26,656 nt of DNA from an uncultured Eubacteriales bacterium (GTDB lineage: Bacteria > Bacillota > Clostridia > Oscillospirales > Oscillospiraceae), in the NCBI GenBank assembly GCA_900546415.1, contig URCY01000021.1, positions 1-26,656 of the forward strand. The letters run 5' to 3'. Position 1 is the stretch's first letter. The number at the start of each line of letters is the position of its first letter. The translations under genes were made by a program, and so were the position numbers. Shown piece by piece: positions 8,304 to 15,998 of this stretch. Under the pieces are notes generated by a model that was not told the origin of the DNA, did not search any database, and was given only the letters and a program-made list of their open reading frames with translations.

Positions 8304-9788
8304 ATGACGAACCAAGCCATTAAAGATCTGGTGGCCTATGCGTGCCGCACGGGTCTGATCGAGGAAGAGGATCGCACGTGGGCGGTCAACTCTCTGCTGC
8401 AGGCCATGGGAATGGACGCGTGGGAGGAGCCGCCGCAGGCGCAGGAGCGCCCGCTTGAGGAGATCCTAAAGGAGCTGCTGGATCAGGCGGCGGCACAGGG
8501 GCGCATTCAGGACGGGACTGTCAGCCGCGACCTGTTCGACACTGAGCTGATGGGGCGGCTGACACCCCGACCCTCGCAGGTCATCCGCACGTTCCGGGAG
8601 CGCTACCGCCAAGCTCCGTCGGAGGCGACGGACTGGTTTTACCGCTTCAGTCAGGACACCGACTATATCCGCCGCTACCGCATTGCGCGGGACGTGAAAT
8701 GGAAGGCAGCGACCGCCTACGGAGAGCTGGACATCACGATCAACCTCTCCAAGCCGGAGAAGGATCCGAAGGCCATTGCCGCGGCGAAGGCTGCGCCGCA
8801 GACGGGCTATCCCAAGTGCCTGCTTTGCAGGCAGAACGAGGGCTATGCCGGACGGCTCAACCATCCAGCCCGGCAGAATCACCGGATCATTCCCGTGACG
8901 ATCAATCAGGAGGATTGGTTCCTTCAGTATAGCCCGTATGTTTATTATAACGAGCACTGCATCGTTTTCAACGGCCGGCATACCCCCATGCGGATCGAAA
9001 AGGCCACGTTCCGCAAGCTGCTGGACTTTGTCAAGCAGTTTCCGCACTATTTTGTCGGCAGCAATGCCGATCTGCCCATCGTGGGCGGCTCCATCCTGAG
9101 CCACGATCATTTTCAGGGCGGCCGTTACACCTTTGCCATGGAGACGGCGCCGATCGAGCAGCCGATCACGTTCCGCGAGTTTGCGGACGTGGAGGCGGGC
9201 ATCGTCAAGTGGCCCATGTCCGTCATCCGTCTGCGCTGCGCCGACGACCGGCGGCTCGTGGAGCTGGCCGACCGCATTCTCACCGCGTGGCGGGGCTACA
9301 CGGATGAGGACGCCTTCCTGTTTGCACAGACCGACGGCGAGCCGCATAATACCATCACGCCCATCGCCCGTATGCGGCAGAGGAAGTTCGAGCTGGATCT
9401 GGTCTTGCGCAACAACATCACCACGGAGGAATATCCGCTGGGTGTCTTCCATCCCCATCAGGAGCTGCACCACATCAAGAAGGAGAACATCGGCCTGATC
9501 GAGGTCATGGGACTGGCGGTGCTCCCCGCGCGGCTCAAGGACGAGCTGAACGGCGTGGCGCAGGCGTTGGTGCGCGGAGACGACCTGCGCGCGGACGAGA
9601 CGCTTGCAAAGCACGCCGACTGGGCAGAGCAGCTCAGAGCGCGCTACGCCTTCACGGAGGAAAACGTGCATGAGCTTCTGCGGCAGGAGGTCGGCGCGGT
9701 TTTTGCAACGGTCTTGGAGCACGCCGGCGTCTTCAAGTGCACACCGCAGGGGCGCGAGGCCTTTATGAAATTTGTCCAAAGCGTTTGA
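8304..9788 (+). CDS. galT: UDP-glucose--hexose-1-phosphate uridylyltransferase (class II)
   Basis: A 494-residue cytoplasmic enzyme that swaps UMP between UDP-glucose and galactose-1-phosphate. It is the longer Gram-positive class II type (about 490-500 residues), not the 350-residue class I enzyme. The active-site region GGSILSHDHFQGGRYTFAME carries His267-Asp-His269 with Gln271; the nucleophilic His is expected here. Other class II marks: YPKCLLCRQNEGYAGR, FNGRHTPMRI, and FHPHQELHHIKKENIGLIEVMG. ATG 8304 follows AAGGAGAA. It lies between galK (12 nt) and galE (20 nt). Confidence 0.95.
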   Translation: MTNQAIKDLVAYACRTGLIEEEDRTWAVNSLLQAMGMDAWEEPPQAQERPLEEILKELLDQAAAQGRIQDGTVSRDLFDTELMGRLTPRPSQVIRTFRERYRQAPSEATDWFYRFSQDTDYIRRYRIARDVKWKAATAYGELDITINLSKPEKDPKAIAAAKAAPQTGYPKCLLCRQNEGYAGRLNHPARQNHRIIPVTINQEDWFLQYSPYVYYNEHCIVFNGRHTPMRIEKATFRKLLDFVKQFPHYFVGSNADLPIVGGSILSHDHFQGGRYTFAMETAPIEQPITFREFADVEAGIVKWPMSVIRLRCADDRRLVELADRILTAWRGYTDEDAFLFAQTDGEPHNTITPIARMRQRKFELDLVLRNNITTEEYPLGVFHPHQELHHIKKENIGLIEVMGLAVLPARLKDELNGVAQALVRGDDLRADETLAKHADWAEQLRARYAFTEENVHELLRQEVGAVFATVLEHAGVFKCTPQGREAFMKFVQSV

Positions 9789-9808
9789 TCTACGAGGAGG
9801 ATGTGCAT

Positions 9809-10798
9809 ATGAAAACCATTTTGGTAGCCGGGGGAGCCGGCTATATCGGCAGTCACATGGTGGCGCTGCTGGTCAAGCGCGGCTATGAGGTGGTGGTCGC
9901 GGACAATCTGCGCACCGGGCATTGGCAATCCGTCAAGGGCGCGCGCAGGCTCTATGTGGGCGATCTGCGCGACGCAGCCTTCCTGAACCGCGTGTTCGGG
10001 GAAAACCATATCGACGGCGTCATTAATTTCGCGGCCTTTTCTTTGGTGGGGGAGAGCGTGACCGATCCGCTGAAATACTATGAAAACAACGTGGAGGGTG
10101 CGGTCTCGCTGCTGTCGGCCATGAGGGCGCACGGCGTGGACAAGATCGTCTTTTCCTCGACGGCCGCGACCTACGGCGAGCCGGAGAAGCAGCCCATCGA
10201 GGAGAGCGACCGCACGGAGCCGACCAATCCCTACGGCGCAACGAAGCTGGCGATCGAAAATATGCTGAAATGGTGCGACAGAGCCTATGGCATTCATTAT
10301 GTGGCGCTGCGCTATTTTAACGCCGCCGGCTCCGACACCGAGGCGGGCATCGGCGAGGATCACGACCCGGAATCCCATCTGATCCCGCTCGTGATGAAAA
10401 CCGCACTGGGGCAGCGCGATCACATCGGCATCTACGGAGAGGATTATCCCACGCCGGACGGCACGTGCGTCCGCGACTATATCCATGTGAAGGATCTTGC
10501 ACAGGCGCACCTGCTGGCGCTGGAATATCTGGCGCGCGGCGGCGAGAGCGACGTTTTCAACTTGGGCAGCGGGAACGGCTATTCCGTCAGACAGATCATC
10601 GAAACGGCGCGGCGCATCACCGGCAGAGAGATCCGGGCGACGGCGGAGCCGCGCCGCGGCGGCGACCCCTCGGTTCTGATCGCCTCAAACAAGAAGGCCG
10701 CCGAGCGGCTCGGCTGGCATCCGGCGCTTGGGCTGGATCAGATCGTTTCCGACGCGTGGGCATGGCACAGCAGCCATCCCAACGGCTATGAGGGCTGA
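9809..10798 (+). CDS. galE: UDP-glucose 4-epimerase
   Basis: A 329-residue short-chain dehydrogenase/reductase that interconverts UDP-galactose and UDP-glucose with bound NAD. The Rossmann motif GGAGYIGSH is at 8-16, SSTAATYGEP holds the catalytic Ser/Thr, and Tyr142-X3-Lys146 (YGATK) is the catalytic pair. RYFNAAGSDTEAGIGEDH and LGSGNGYSVRQII are typical GalE stretches. ATG 9809 follows GAGGAGG (9794-9800) with good spacing; the in-frame extension to 9737 lies within galT and is rejected. Confidence 0.95.
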   Translation: MKTILVAGGAGYIGSHMVALLVKRGYEVVVADNLRTGHWQSVKGARRLYVGDLRDAAFLNRVFGENHIDGVINFAAFSLVGESVTDPLKYYENNVEGAVSLLSAMRAHGVDKIVFSSTAATYGEPEKQPIEESDRTEPTNPYGATKLAIENMLKWCDRAYGIHYVALRYFNAAGSDTEAGIGEDHDPESHLIPLVMKTALGQRDHIGIYGEDYPTPDGTCVRDYIHVKDLAQAHLLALEYLARGGESDVFNLGSGNGYSVRQIIETARRITGREIRATAEPRRGGDPSVLIASNKKAAERLGWHPALGLDQIVSDAWAWHSSHPNGYEG

Positions 10799-10801
10799 GC
10801 C

Positions 10802-11818
10802 GTGTATCGGCTGAAGCCGTTCGGCACCTGCGGCGGCAGGGAGCTTCCTCTGATCGAGCTTTCTGACGGCGTCTGCGCGGTGGAGCTGCTGCCCTATGGC
10901 GCGGCGGTTCGCGCCATCCTCGTGCCGGACAGAAACGGGAACAAAACGGACATTTGCCTCGGCTATGACGACCCGGAAAGCTACCGCACCATGGATGCCT
11001 GCCTCGGCGGCACCATCGGACGCTGCGCCAACCGCATCGGCGGGGCGCGCTTTTCGATTGACGGCACGGCCTTTCGCGTGACGGCCAACGAGGGGAAAAA
11101 CTGCCTGCACGGCGGAAAAGAGGGCTTCCATAAGAAGCTGTGGGCATATTCCTGCGCCGAGGACGCCGTCACATTCTCCTATACCTCACCGGACGGGGAG
11201 GAGGGCTTCCCCGGAGCGGTCCGCGCGGAGGTCACCTACCGGCTGGCGCAGGGCAAGCTCACCGTGGTCTACCGCGCGACTGCCGAGCGGAGCACGGTCG
11301 TAAATCTCACGAACCACACCTATTTCAATCTGGGTGGCCACGGCAGCGGCACGGTGAACGAGCACGTGCTGACGGTGCACGCCGATCGCTACACTCCCAC
11401 GGACGGCGCAAACATCCCGCTCGGAACGCTTGCGCCCGTTGAGGGAACGCCGCTGGATCTGCGCACGCCGACCGAGCTGGGCAGCCGCATTCGCGACGCG
11501 GGCTTCAACGGTGGGCGCGGCTATGACCACAACTACGTCCTCAGCGACCCACAGCGGCGGGCGGCGGAGCTTTGGTGCCCGGCGACGGGCATCGGGCTGG
11601 AGCTGAGCACGTCCATGGAGGGAATGCAGCTTTACACGTCTGGATGGCTGACGGAGCGCAGAGGGAAGGGCGGCGCGGTCTATGGCGCGGCGCACGGAGT
11701 CTGCCTCGAAACGCAGCATTTCCCCAATGCCGTGAACTGCGCGGCCTTCCCGTCACCGATTCTGAGAAGAGGCGAGACGCTGCACGAGTGGACGTCCTTC
11801 CGATTTTTCACAAAATAG
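10802..11818 (+). CDS. galM: Aldose 1-epimerase (galactose mutarotase)
   Basis: A 338-residue enzyme that interconverts beta- and alpha-D-galactose so that GalK can use the sugar. His103 (NCLHGG), His172 (NLTNHTYFNLGG) and the general base Glu303 (CLETQHFPNAVN) are all present, as is YDHNYVL. The GTG start lies 3 nt after the galE stop with only a weak GAGGG site, so translation is probably coupled to galE. It is the last gene before a strong terminator and completes a galKTEM set. Confidence 0.93.
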   Translation: MYRLKPFGTCGGRELPLIELSDGVCAVELLPYGAAVRAILVPDRNGNKTDICLGYDDPESYRTMDACLGGTIGRCANRIGGARFSIDGTAFRVTANEGKNCLHGGKEGFHKKLWAYSCAEDAVTFSYTSPDGEEGFPGAVRAEVTYRLAQGKLTVVYRATAERSTVVNLTNHTYFNLGGHGSGTVNEHVLTVHADRYTPTDGANIPLGTLAPVEGTPLDLRTPTELGSRIRDAGFNGGRGYDHNYVLSDPQRRAAELWCPATGIGLELSTSMEGMQLYTSGWLTERRGKGGAVYGAAHGVCLETQHFPNAVNCAAFPSPILRRGETLHEWTSFRFFTK

Positions 11819-11822
11819 AGCG

Positions 11823-11860
11823 AAAGCTCCCGTTTTCGATTTTCGAAAGCGGGAGCTTTT
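11823..11860 (+). terminator. Rho-independent terminator after galM
   Basis: AAAGCTCCCGTTTTCGA (11823-11839) pairs with TCGAAAGCGGGAGCTTT (11843-11859) over 17 positions, one being a G-T pair, around a TTT loop. It begins 5 nt after the galM stop. The arms carry A/T runs on both sides, so it may act in both directions. Confidence 0.9.
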
Positions 11861-12035
11861 GTTGACAAAGAAAAAACGGGAACAGCCGGTTGGACGGGCG
11901 ATTCGGAGGCTCCTCAGCAAAAAATTCGGCAAAGAGAAAGTGAGAAGGCGATGAGCCTTCCGGGAACCTTGAAAATTTCATATACATTCATCAGATACAT
12001 TCCTGATCGGGGGCGAAAGCCTCAGCCTGATGAAG
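11861..12035. other. Unassigned stretch between the gal terminator and the intron-like sequence
   Basis: No coding region is supported on either strand. Two hairpins are visible: GAAGGC/GCCTTC (11944-11949/11955-11960) and GGGGGC-GAAA-GCCTC (12009-12023), the latter capped by a GNRA tetraloop. I do not recognise the sequence; it may be flanking debris from the rearrangement that truncated the serpin gene. Confidence 0.4.
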
Positions 12036-12235
12036 GTGCGCCATGACCCTCCTGCCCATCCGGGTGATAACGGAAAGCAAGGAGGCGAGCGTTTCCGAGC
12101 CATTCAGAAATATCCGACAGCTACGGATACGGCCATAAAACGCAGCAGGGATAATGATACTTCTCTACGGAGCTGGCGGAGAACCCGGCAGGGGTGAGAT
12201 TCCCATGGACCCGATTCGCTATTGGGCGTCTGATG
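12036..12235 (+). ncRNA. Structured sequence resembling the 5' part of a group II intron (remnant)
   Basis: On the + strand the stretch begins GTGCGCC at 12036, matching the group II intron 5' consensus GUGYG. It continues with dense local pairing: CCTCCT/AGGAGG (12048-12053/12080-12085) and TATCCG/CGGATA (12111-12116/12124-12129), with GAAAGC- and GATAATGATAC-like purine-rich joins of the kind found in domain I. It has no long ORF. No domain V hairpin and no reverse transcriptase are present before the serpin sequence starts, near 12236, so it would be a 5' fragment only. Recognition is by general pattern and could be wrong; another structured RNA or mobile fragment is possible. Confidence 0.35.
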
Positions 12236-12954
12236 ACTTCCTTTTCCCGGATGTTATTCTCCTCGAATTCGTCCTGCCACTTGTCGTCAAAGGTCAGCGC
12301 ATTGACGAGGCAGAGCGCGGCCGTGGGATCGAGGCTGTCGATGACCTCCTTCAGGCGATCCTTCGTATGCTCAGCGATCCAGTTGTTGATCGTTTTGACG
12401 GTCGTGCCGTCAAAGGGCGCCCGATAGATCTCCGCGCCGTAGAAGCTCTCGTTGGATTCCAGATATTCGGGAAGCACGTCGATATCGTCGCGGATCCAGA
12501 GGGAATTGGCGGTGAGCAGCTCCTCACCGGGCAGCGCGCGGCAATCCTTCAGCGCGCTGTTCAGCCGGTCAATGGGCAGGCCGAACACAGTCTCCATTTC
12601 ACGCAGCGTCTCGCCGTTTGCACCGCCCGCCGCCATGGCCAGCGCCGTCAGCACGCTGTAGGGCGAGAGCGTCGTGTTTTCGTTCGTCTGAAAGCTGTGG
12701 TGCAGGAGCTCGGCGGCAAAATCGGCCGAGGCCTGCGTGAAGGTGGCCTCCTGCGCGGGCGGGAGCACAGAGTCCTCTGATACGGAAGCGGACACAGGCT
12801 CCTCCGATACAGGCGAGGAAGTGGGCTCGTCCGGCAGCTGCTCAGAGGCTGCGGAGGGTTGGACGCTCGCGCCGCCCCCGGCGCAGCCTGCCAGCTGCAC
12901 CAGAGCCGCCAGCAACAGCAGCACTGCGGTAAGCTTGTGGAGTTTTATGATCAT
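12121..12954 (-). pseudogene. Serpin-family lipoprotein, 3'-truncated
   Basis: The reading frame encodes 277 residues from ATG at 12954 (complement). A lipoprotein signal (LHKLTAVLLL...LAGC) and a Ser/Glu/Pro-rich linker precede a serpin domain: FAAELLHHSF, TTLSPYSVLTALAMAAGGA, LTANSLWIRDD, INNWIAEHTKDRLKEVI and LCLVNALTFDDKWQDEF. Serpin similarity stops after NNIREKE (about 12239); the last roughly 38 codons translate the intron-like sequence. A full serpin domain has about 370 residues, so the C-terminal half, including the hinge and reactive-centre loop, is missing and inhibitor activity is not expected. The intact gene would have made a surface-anchored protease inhibitor. Confidence 0.8.
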
Positions 12955-13096
12955 TTCCACTTTCGCATTTTTTGAAGAACCCTTTTGACGGAAATCGCGG
13001 CAAAAGGTTCCAAATCTGTGAAAAAAATTGAAATCACTCCGCCACCCCGGCACCGGATTCTTTCCCGCTCACCGCGCCGCTGCGCGGACAGCGCAG

Positions 13097-13128
13097 AAAA
13101 GCCGAGGGCCTTGCGACCCCCGGCTTTG
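13097..13128 (-). terminator. Terminator of the purine permease gene
   Basis: On the - strand AAAGCCGGGGG pairs with CCCTCGGCTTTT around a short loop, with one mismatch or bulge. It begins 13 nt beyond the permease stop codon. The T run is short (CTTTTCTG), so strength is moderate. Confidence 0.7.
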
Positions 13129-13140
13129 TGGCATGTGCAA

Positions 13141-14547
13141 TTAGTGGGAAACGAAGAACATTACGGTGAAGAGAATGCCGATGACCCAGGTGCCTGCCTT
13201 GATTTCCTTGATCTTGCCGGAGAAGAGCTTGATCAGGATGTAGGAGATCAGGCCGAAGGCAATACCGTAGGAGATATTGTAGGTAAGCGGCATGATCGCC
13301 ATGGTGAGGAACGCAGGAACCGCGGTGGCGGGATCGCCCCACTCGATGTCCTTGACGCCGCCAATCATGAGGATGCCGACATAGATCAGCGCGGCAGCCG
13401 TCGCACAGGACGGGATCAGGCGCGCGATCGGCGCGAGGAACATGGTGATGAGGAACATCGCAGCGCAGGCGACGGAGGTCAGGCCGGTACGGCCGCCCTC
13501 GGCAACACCAGCGGAGGATTCGACGAAGGTGGTGACGGTGGAGGTGCCGCAAACTGCGCCGAAGCAGGTCGCAACAGCGTCCGCCAGCATCGCCTTTTCC
13601 ATACGGGGAACATTGCCGTCCTTGTCGAGCAGGCCGCCGACGGAGCAGGCGCCGAACAGCGTGCCGAGGGTATCGAACATATCGACCATGCAGAAAGCAA
13701 GCATGGAGCAGATGAAGGTGAGAACAAAGCTGCCCACGCTGTTGGCTGCGATCCATGCGGAGAAGTCAAAGCCCTTGGTAAACACGGCGCCGAAGCCGAT
13801 GTTGAAGAAGTCCTTGAACGGCGCAATCGGGTTGAAGGACAGGCTTGCTGCAAAGCCGTCATAGAAGCCGGCAACGGTGAAACCGAGGAGGTAGTAAAGA
13901 ACGGCACCGCCGATGATGCCCCAGAACACAGCGCCCTTGACCTGCTTCTTGGACAGCGCGCCGATGACAACAACGGCAAGAATGGTAACGATCACAGGCA
14001 TAATATCGCCCCAGGTGACATTGCCGAACACGATGTTGAACGAGTGCAGGTTGACCAGGGTTGCGCCGTCATCGACGACAAGGCCGACATTCTGCATGCC
14101 GATAAAGGCGATAAACAGACCGATGCCGGCTGCGATGGCGCCTTTAACCGCCTTGGGAATGGCTTCGAAGATGAGCTTGCGGAGACCGGTGACGGTCAGG
14201 AGGATGAAGACGAGGCCGTCAACAAGGACCATGACCAAAGCGTTCTCGTAGGTGAAGCCCAGACCGAAGCAAATGGTATAGACGAAGAACGCGTTGAGGC
14301 CCATGCCGGAGGCCTGTGCAAGGGGAAGTCTTGCCAAAAGGCCGATGAGCAGCGTGCCGAACACGGCGGAGATGGCAGTCGCGATGTAAACAGCGTTATA
14401 CATCGGACCGGCTTGACCGTCAAGGTCTCCGAACATGCCGGCGTTGACCATGAGGATGTACGCCATTGCCATGAATGTGGTGATACCTGCTACAATTTCG
14501 GTACGCACCGTGGTTTTGTTTTCCTTTAGCCTGAAAAACTTTTCCAT
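13141..14547 (-). CDS. AzgA-type guanine/hypoxanthine permease (NCS2 superfamily)
   Basis: A 468-residue integral membrane protein with about 12-14 hydrophobic helices that takes up purine bases, probably with protons. Family marks are TVRTEIVAGITTFMAMAYIL near the N-terminus, PLAQASGMGLNAFFVYT, and the signature GTSTVTTFVESSAGVAEGG with RTGLTSV. These point to the AzgA/PbuG/PbuO branch rather than the uracil or xanthine branch. ATG 14547 (complement) follows GAGGAGGG; the longer frame to 14634 runs through the promoter and is rejected. It is a single-gene unit with its own promoter and terminator. No purine riboswitch is visible in the leader. Confidence 0.9.
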   Translation of the reverse strand: MEKFFRLKENKTTVRTEIVAGITTFMAMAYILMVNAGMFGDLDGQAGPMYNAVYIATAISAVFGTLLIGLLARLPLAQASGMGLNAFFVYTICFGLGFTYENALVMVLVDGLVFILLTVTGLRKLIFEAIPKAVKGAIAAGIGLFIAFIGMQNVGLVVDDGATLVNLHSFNIVFGNVTWGDIMPVIVTILAVVVIGALSKKQVKGAVFWGIIGGAVLYYLLGFTVAGFYDGFAASLSFNPIAPFKDFFNIGFGAVFTKGFDFSAWIAANSVGSFVLTFICSMLAFCMVDMFDTLGTLFGACSVGGLLDKDGNVPRMEKAMLADAVATCFGAVCGTSTVTTFVESSAGVAEGGRTGLTSVACAAMFLITMFLAPIARLIPSCATAAALIYVGILMIGGVKDIEWGDPATAVPAFLTMAIMPLTYNISYGIAFGLISYILIKLFSGKIKEIKAGTWVIGILFTVMFFVSH

Positions 14548-14568
14548 GATATCCCTCCTCTTTATTTT

Positions 14569-14586
14569 ATGCGAAGCATTTCGCAT
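14569..14586 (-). promoter_or_regulatory. Inverted repeat at the permease transcription start (possible operator)
   Basis: ATGCGAA and TTCGCAT form 7-bp perfect arms around a 4-nt spacer (GCAT on the + strand). It lies 6 nt downstream of the -10 box, so it covers the expected start of transcription and ends 21 nt from the ATG. It could be a repressor operator or a 5' mRNA hairpin. Confidence 0.5.
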
Positions 14587-14592
14587 AATGAA

Positions 14593-14621
14593 ATTGTAGC
14601 ACAAATCAAAAAGATTTTCAA
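14593..14621 (-). promoter_or_regulatory. Sigma-A promoter of the purine permease
   Basis: On the - strand TTGAAA (14621-14616) and TACAAT (14598-14593) are separated by 17 nt, with TG one base upstream of the -10 (extended -10). Placement 45 nt upstream of the permease ATG is appropriate. Confidence 0.85.
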
Positions 14622-14732
14622 GCAGTTCCGACAAAATTTTTGGTAGTTTTTTACGAATTCTTCTGCGGCGTCGAAAGGATTTTGTCTATTTTTATTACAC
14701 GGCTGCGGCGTTTACATCATATTTGCTACGGC

Positions 14733-14794
14733 AGCGTGATTTCCGCCTGCGTATTATTGGCAGAAATTGTAAATTTGCAGACGGAAATCACGCT
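14733..14794. repeat. Long inverted repeat beside the IS remnant
   Basis: AGCGTGATTTCCGCCTGC (14733-14750) and GCAGACGGAAATCACGCT (14777-14794) are inverted copies matching at 17 of 18 positions, 26 nt apart. It lies in the 260-bp gap between the permease promoter and the transposase remnant, and ends about 10 nt before the transposase-like frame begins. No T run follows either arm, so it is not a standard terminator. Its role is unknown. Confidence 0.7.
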
Positions 14795-14808
14795 CTCCTC
14801 GAGCGAAT

Positions 14809-15372
14809 AAGTACCGTTCTTACAGGGGCGAAGTCGGCAAAATCGCGCCAAACTTACTGAATCGGGACTTCCATGCGGACAAGCCGAACCAGAAATGGGT
14901 CACGGATGTGACGGAGTTCAGCCTGTTTGGAGAAAAGCTCTATCTGTCCCCGATTCTCGATCTGCACAGCAGCGATCTGGTCAGTTACACCATATCGGAT
15001 CGTCCTGTGCTCAGCATGGTAACCACCATGCTGGACAAGGCGTTTGCAAAGATTCCGGACGGAACAAACCTGATTCTTCATTCCGATCAGGGCTGGCAGT
15101 ACCAGCATAAGCAGTATCAGCGGATGCTCCGCGAGAAAGGCATCCGGCAGAGCATGAGCCGCAAGGGGAACTGTCTGGACAATGCGGTGATAGAGAATTT
15201 CTTCGGGCTGCTCAAAAGTGAGCTGCTGTATTTGCAGGAGTTTCACTCCATGCAGCACTTCAAACAGGAACTTATTGCATATCTGGATTACTACAACAAC
15301 CGCAGAATCAAGGCAAAGCTAAAGGGCTTGCCGCCTGCAATTCACAGACAGCAAGCCCTTTCGGCAGCTTGA
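14809..15372 (+). pseudogene. IS3/IS150-type transposase ORFB, 5'-truncated
   Basis: Reading in frame from 14809 gives KYRSYRGEVGKIAPN, then PNQKWVTDVTEF, LHSDQGWQYQ, SMSRKGNCLDNAVIENFFG and LDYYNNRRIKAKLKGLPP, the C-terminal integrase (rve) domain of IS150-type transposases. The DDE triad is complete: Asp at 14905, Asp at 15085 and Glu at 15193, the last two separated by 35 residues as in this family. The N-terminal region and orfA are missing and there is no sensible start codon, so the gene is dead. Confidence 0.85.
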
Positions 15373-15393
15373 ACAATTCTTATTAAGATTATT

Positions 15394-15418
15394 TGTCTTA
15401 CTTTTTGGGGTCACTTCA
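15394..15418 (+). repeat. Right terminal repeat of the IS3-type element
   Basis: Read inward from 15418 on the complement it is TGAAGTGACCCCAAAAAGTA..., the typical end of IS150-group elements (TG at the tip). It ends 1 nt before the mobA stop codon (complement 15422-15420). Confidence 0.75.
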
Positions 15419-15419
15419 A

Positions 15420-15998
15420 TTATGGTCTGTCGGCGTCTTTCCGTGTCGGTGGTTCGGTGAGCAGCTGCCGGTATTCCTCCGGCGTATTGATGTTGCGCAG
15501 CTGCCAATGGTTCGGAGGGAGAAGAATGGTAACGCGGCATAGGGAGAGCAGGCGCATGATGCAAAGCTCGCCGCGCTGCAGCTGCGCTTCCATAAGCGGA
15601 AGGATTTCCCGACGGTAAAGTCCGCACAAGGGATAGAGGCGACCGTCCCGCGCTTGTGGTATCGCGGCCTGTGCATCCGGCGGGATGCAGTTTGCAAGAA
15701 ACTCCGGCAGCGCACGCGTGACAAGCGGCATATCGCAGGCACAGAAAAATGCAAGCTCCGTCGGGCACTGCCGCAGGCAGGAGATCATCGCCCCAAGCGC
15801 GCCGCAGTTCGGACGCTCGTCTTTGACGACAGGGAGCGGAAAGCCGCCTTTGTCTGCGGAGATATACACGTTCGGCGCGAGTGCGGACGCGATGCGCCGC
15901 CAAAAGGGAAGTCCGTCATAGAGCAGCTCCGCCTTGTTTTGCCCCATGCGGCGGCTTTTACCGCCCATGAGGAGGAAACTCGTAAACTCTGCCGTCAT
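15420..15998 (-). CDS. mobA: Molybdenum cofactor guanylyltransferase
   Basis: A 192-residue nucleotidyltransferase that attaches GMP to Mo-molybdopterin to make the guanine dinucleotide cofactor used by DMSO-reductase-family enzymes. The N-terminal GTP-binding motif reads LLMGGKSRRMGQNKAEL (9-25), with ERPNCGALGAM, FFCACDMPLV (metal-binding Asp) and a C-terminal NINTPEEYRQL, all typical of MobA. Length is normal. Its ATG overlaps the stop of the LacI-type regulator by 4 nt (ATGA at 15998-15995), so the two are co-transcribed. It is the only cofactor-synthesis gene here and fits the molybdoenzyme encoded divergently. The IS remnant lies directly behind its stop. Confidence 0.88.
   Translation of the reverse strand: MTAEFTSFLLMGGKSRRMGQNKAELLYDGLPFWRRIASALAPNVYISADKGGFPLPVVKDERPNCGALGAMISCLRQCPTELAFFCACDMPLVTRALPEFLANCIPPDAQAAIPQARDGRLYPLCGLYRREILPLMEAQLQRGELCIMRLLSLCRVTILLPPNHWQLRNINTPEEYRQLLTEPPTRKDADRP

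Larger units (their letters stand above)
14800..15418 (+). mobile_element. IS3-family (IS150-type) insertion sequence, left part deleted
   Basis: The right-hand part of an IS3-family element: the C-terminal half of the ORFB transposase followed by a right terminal repeat ending in TCACTTCA at 15418. The first ORF (orfA), the N-terminal part of orfB and the left terminal repeat (expected TGAAGTGACCCC) are absent upstream, so it cannot move by itself. The exact left boundary, between about 14795 and 14808, is a guess based on where transposase similarity begins. Confidence 0.8.

Noticed and set aside
6900..8315. Open frame (471 codons) on the - strand opposite galK
   Set aside because: It is a shadow of galK with no ribosome site or recognisable domain.
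12016..12186. Small + strand frame running through the intron-like sequence up to a TGA near 12196
   Set aside because: It has no ribosome site and no recognised motif, and is better explained as translation of structured RNA sequence.
12036..12235. Complete group II intron
   Set aside because: No domain V hairpin and no reverse transcriptase or maturase frame is present; at most a 5' fragment.
12985..14529. Long open frame (514 codons) on the + strand opposite the purine permease
   Set aside because: It is antisense to a clearly conserved membrane protein, is rich in Asp/Glu/His/Gly from reversed hydrophobic codons, and shows no family motif.
14548..14800. Purine riboswitch upstream of the permease
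   Set aside because: No conserved purine aptamer sequence or three-way junction was found on the - strand, and the promoter leaves only about 40 nt of leader.
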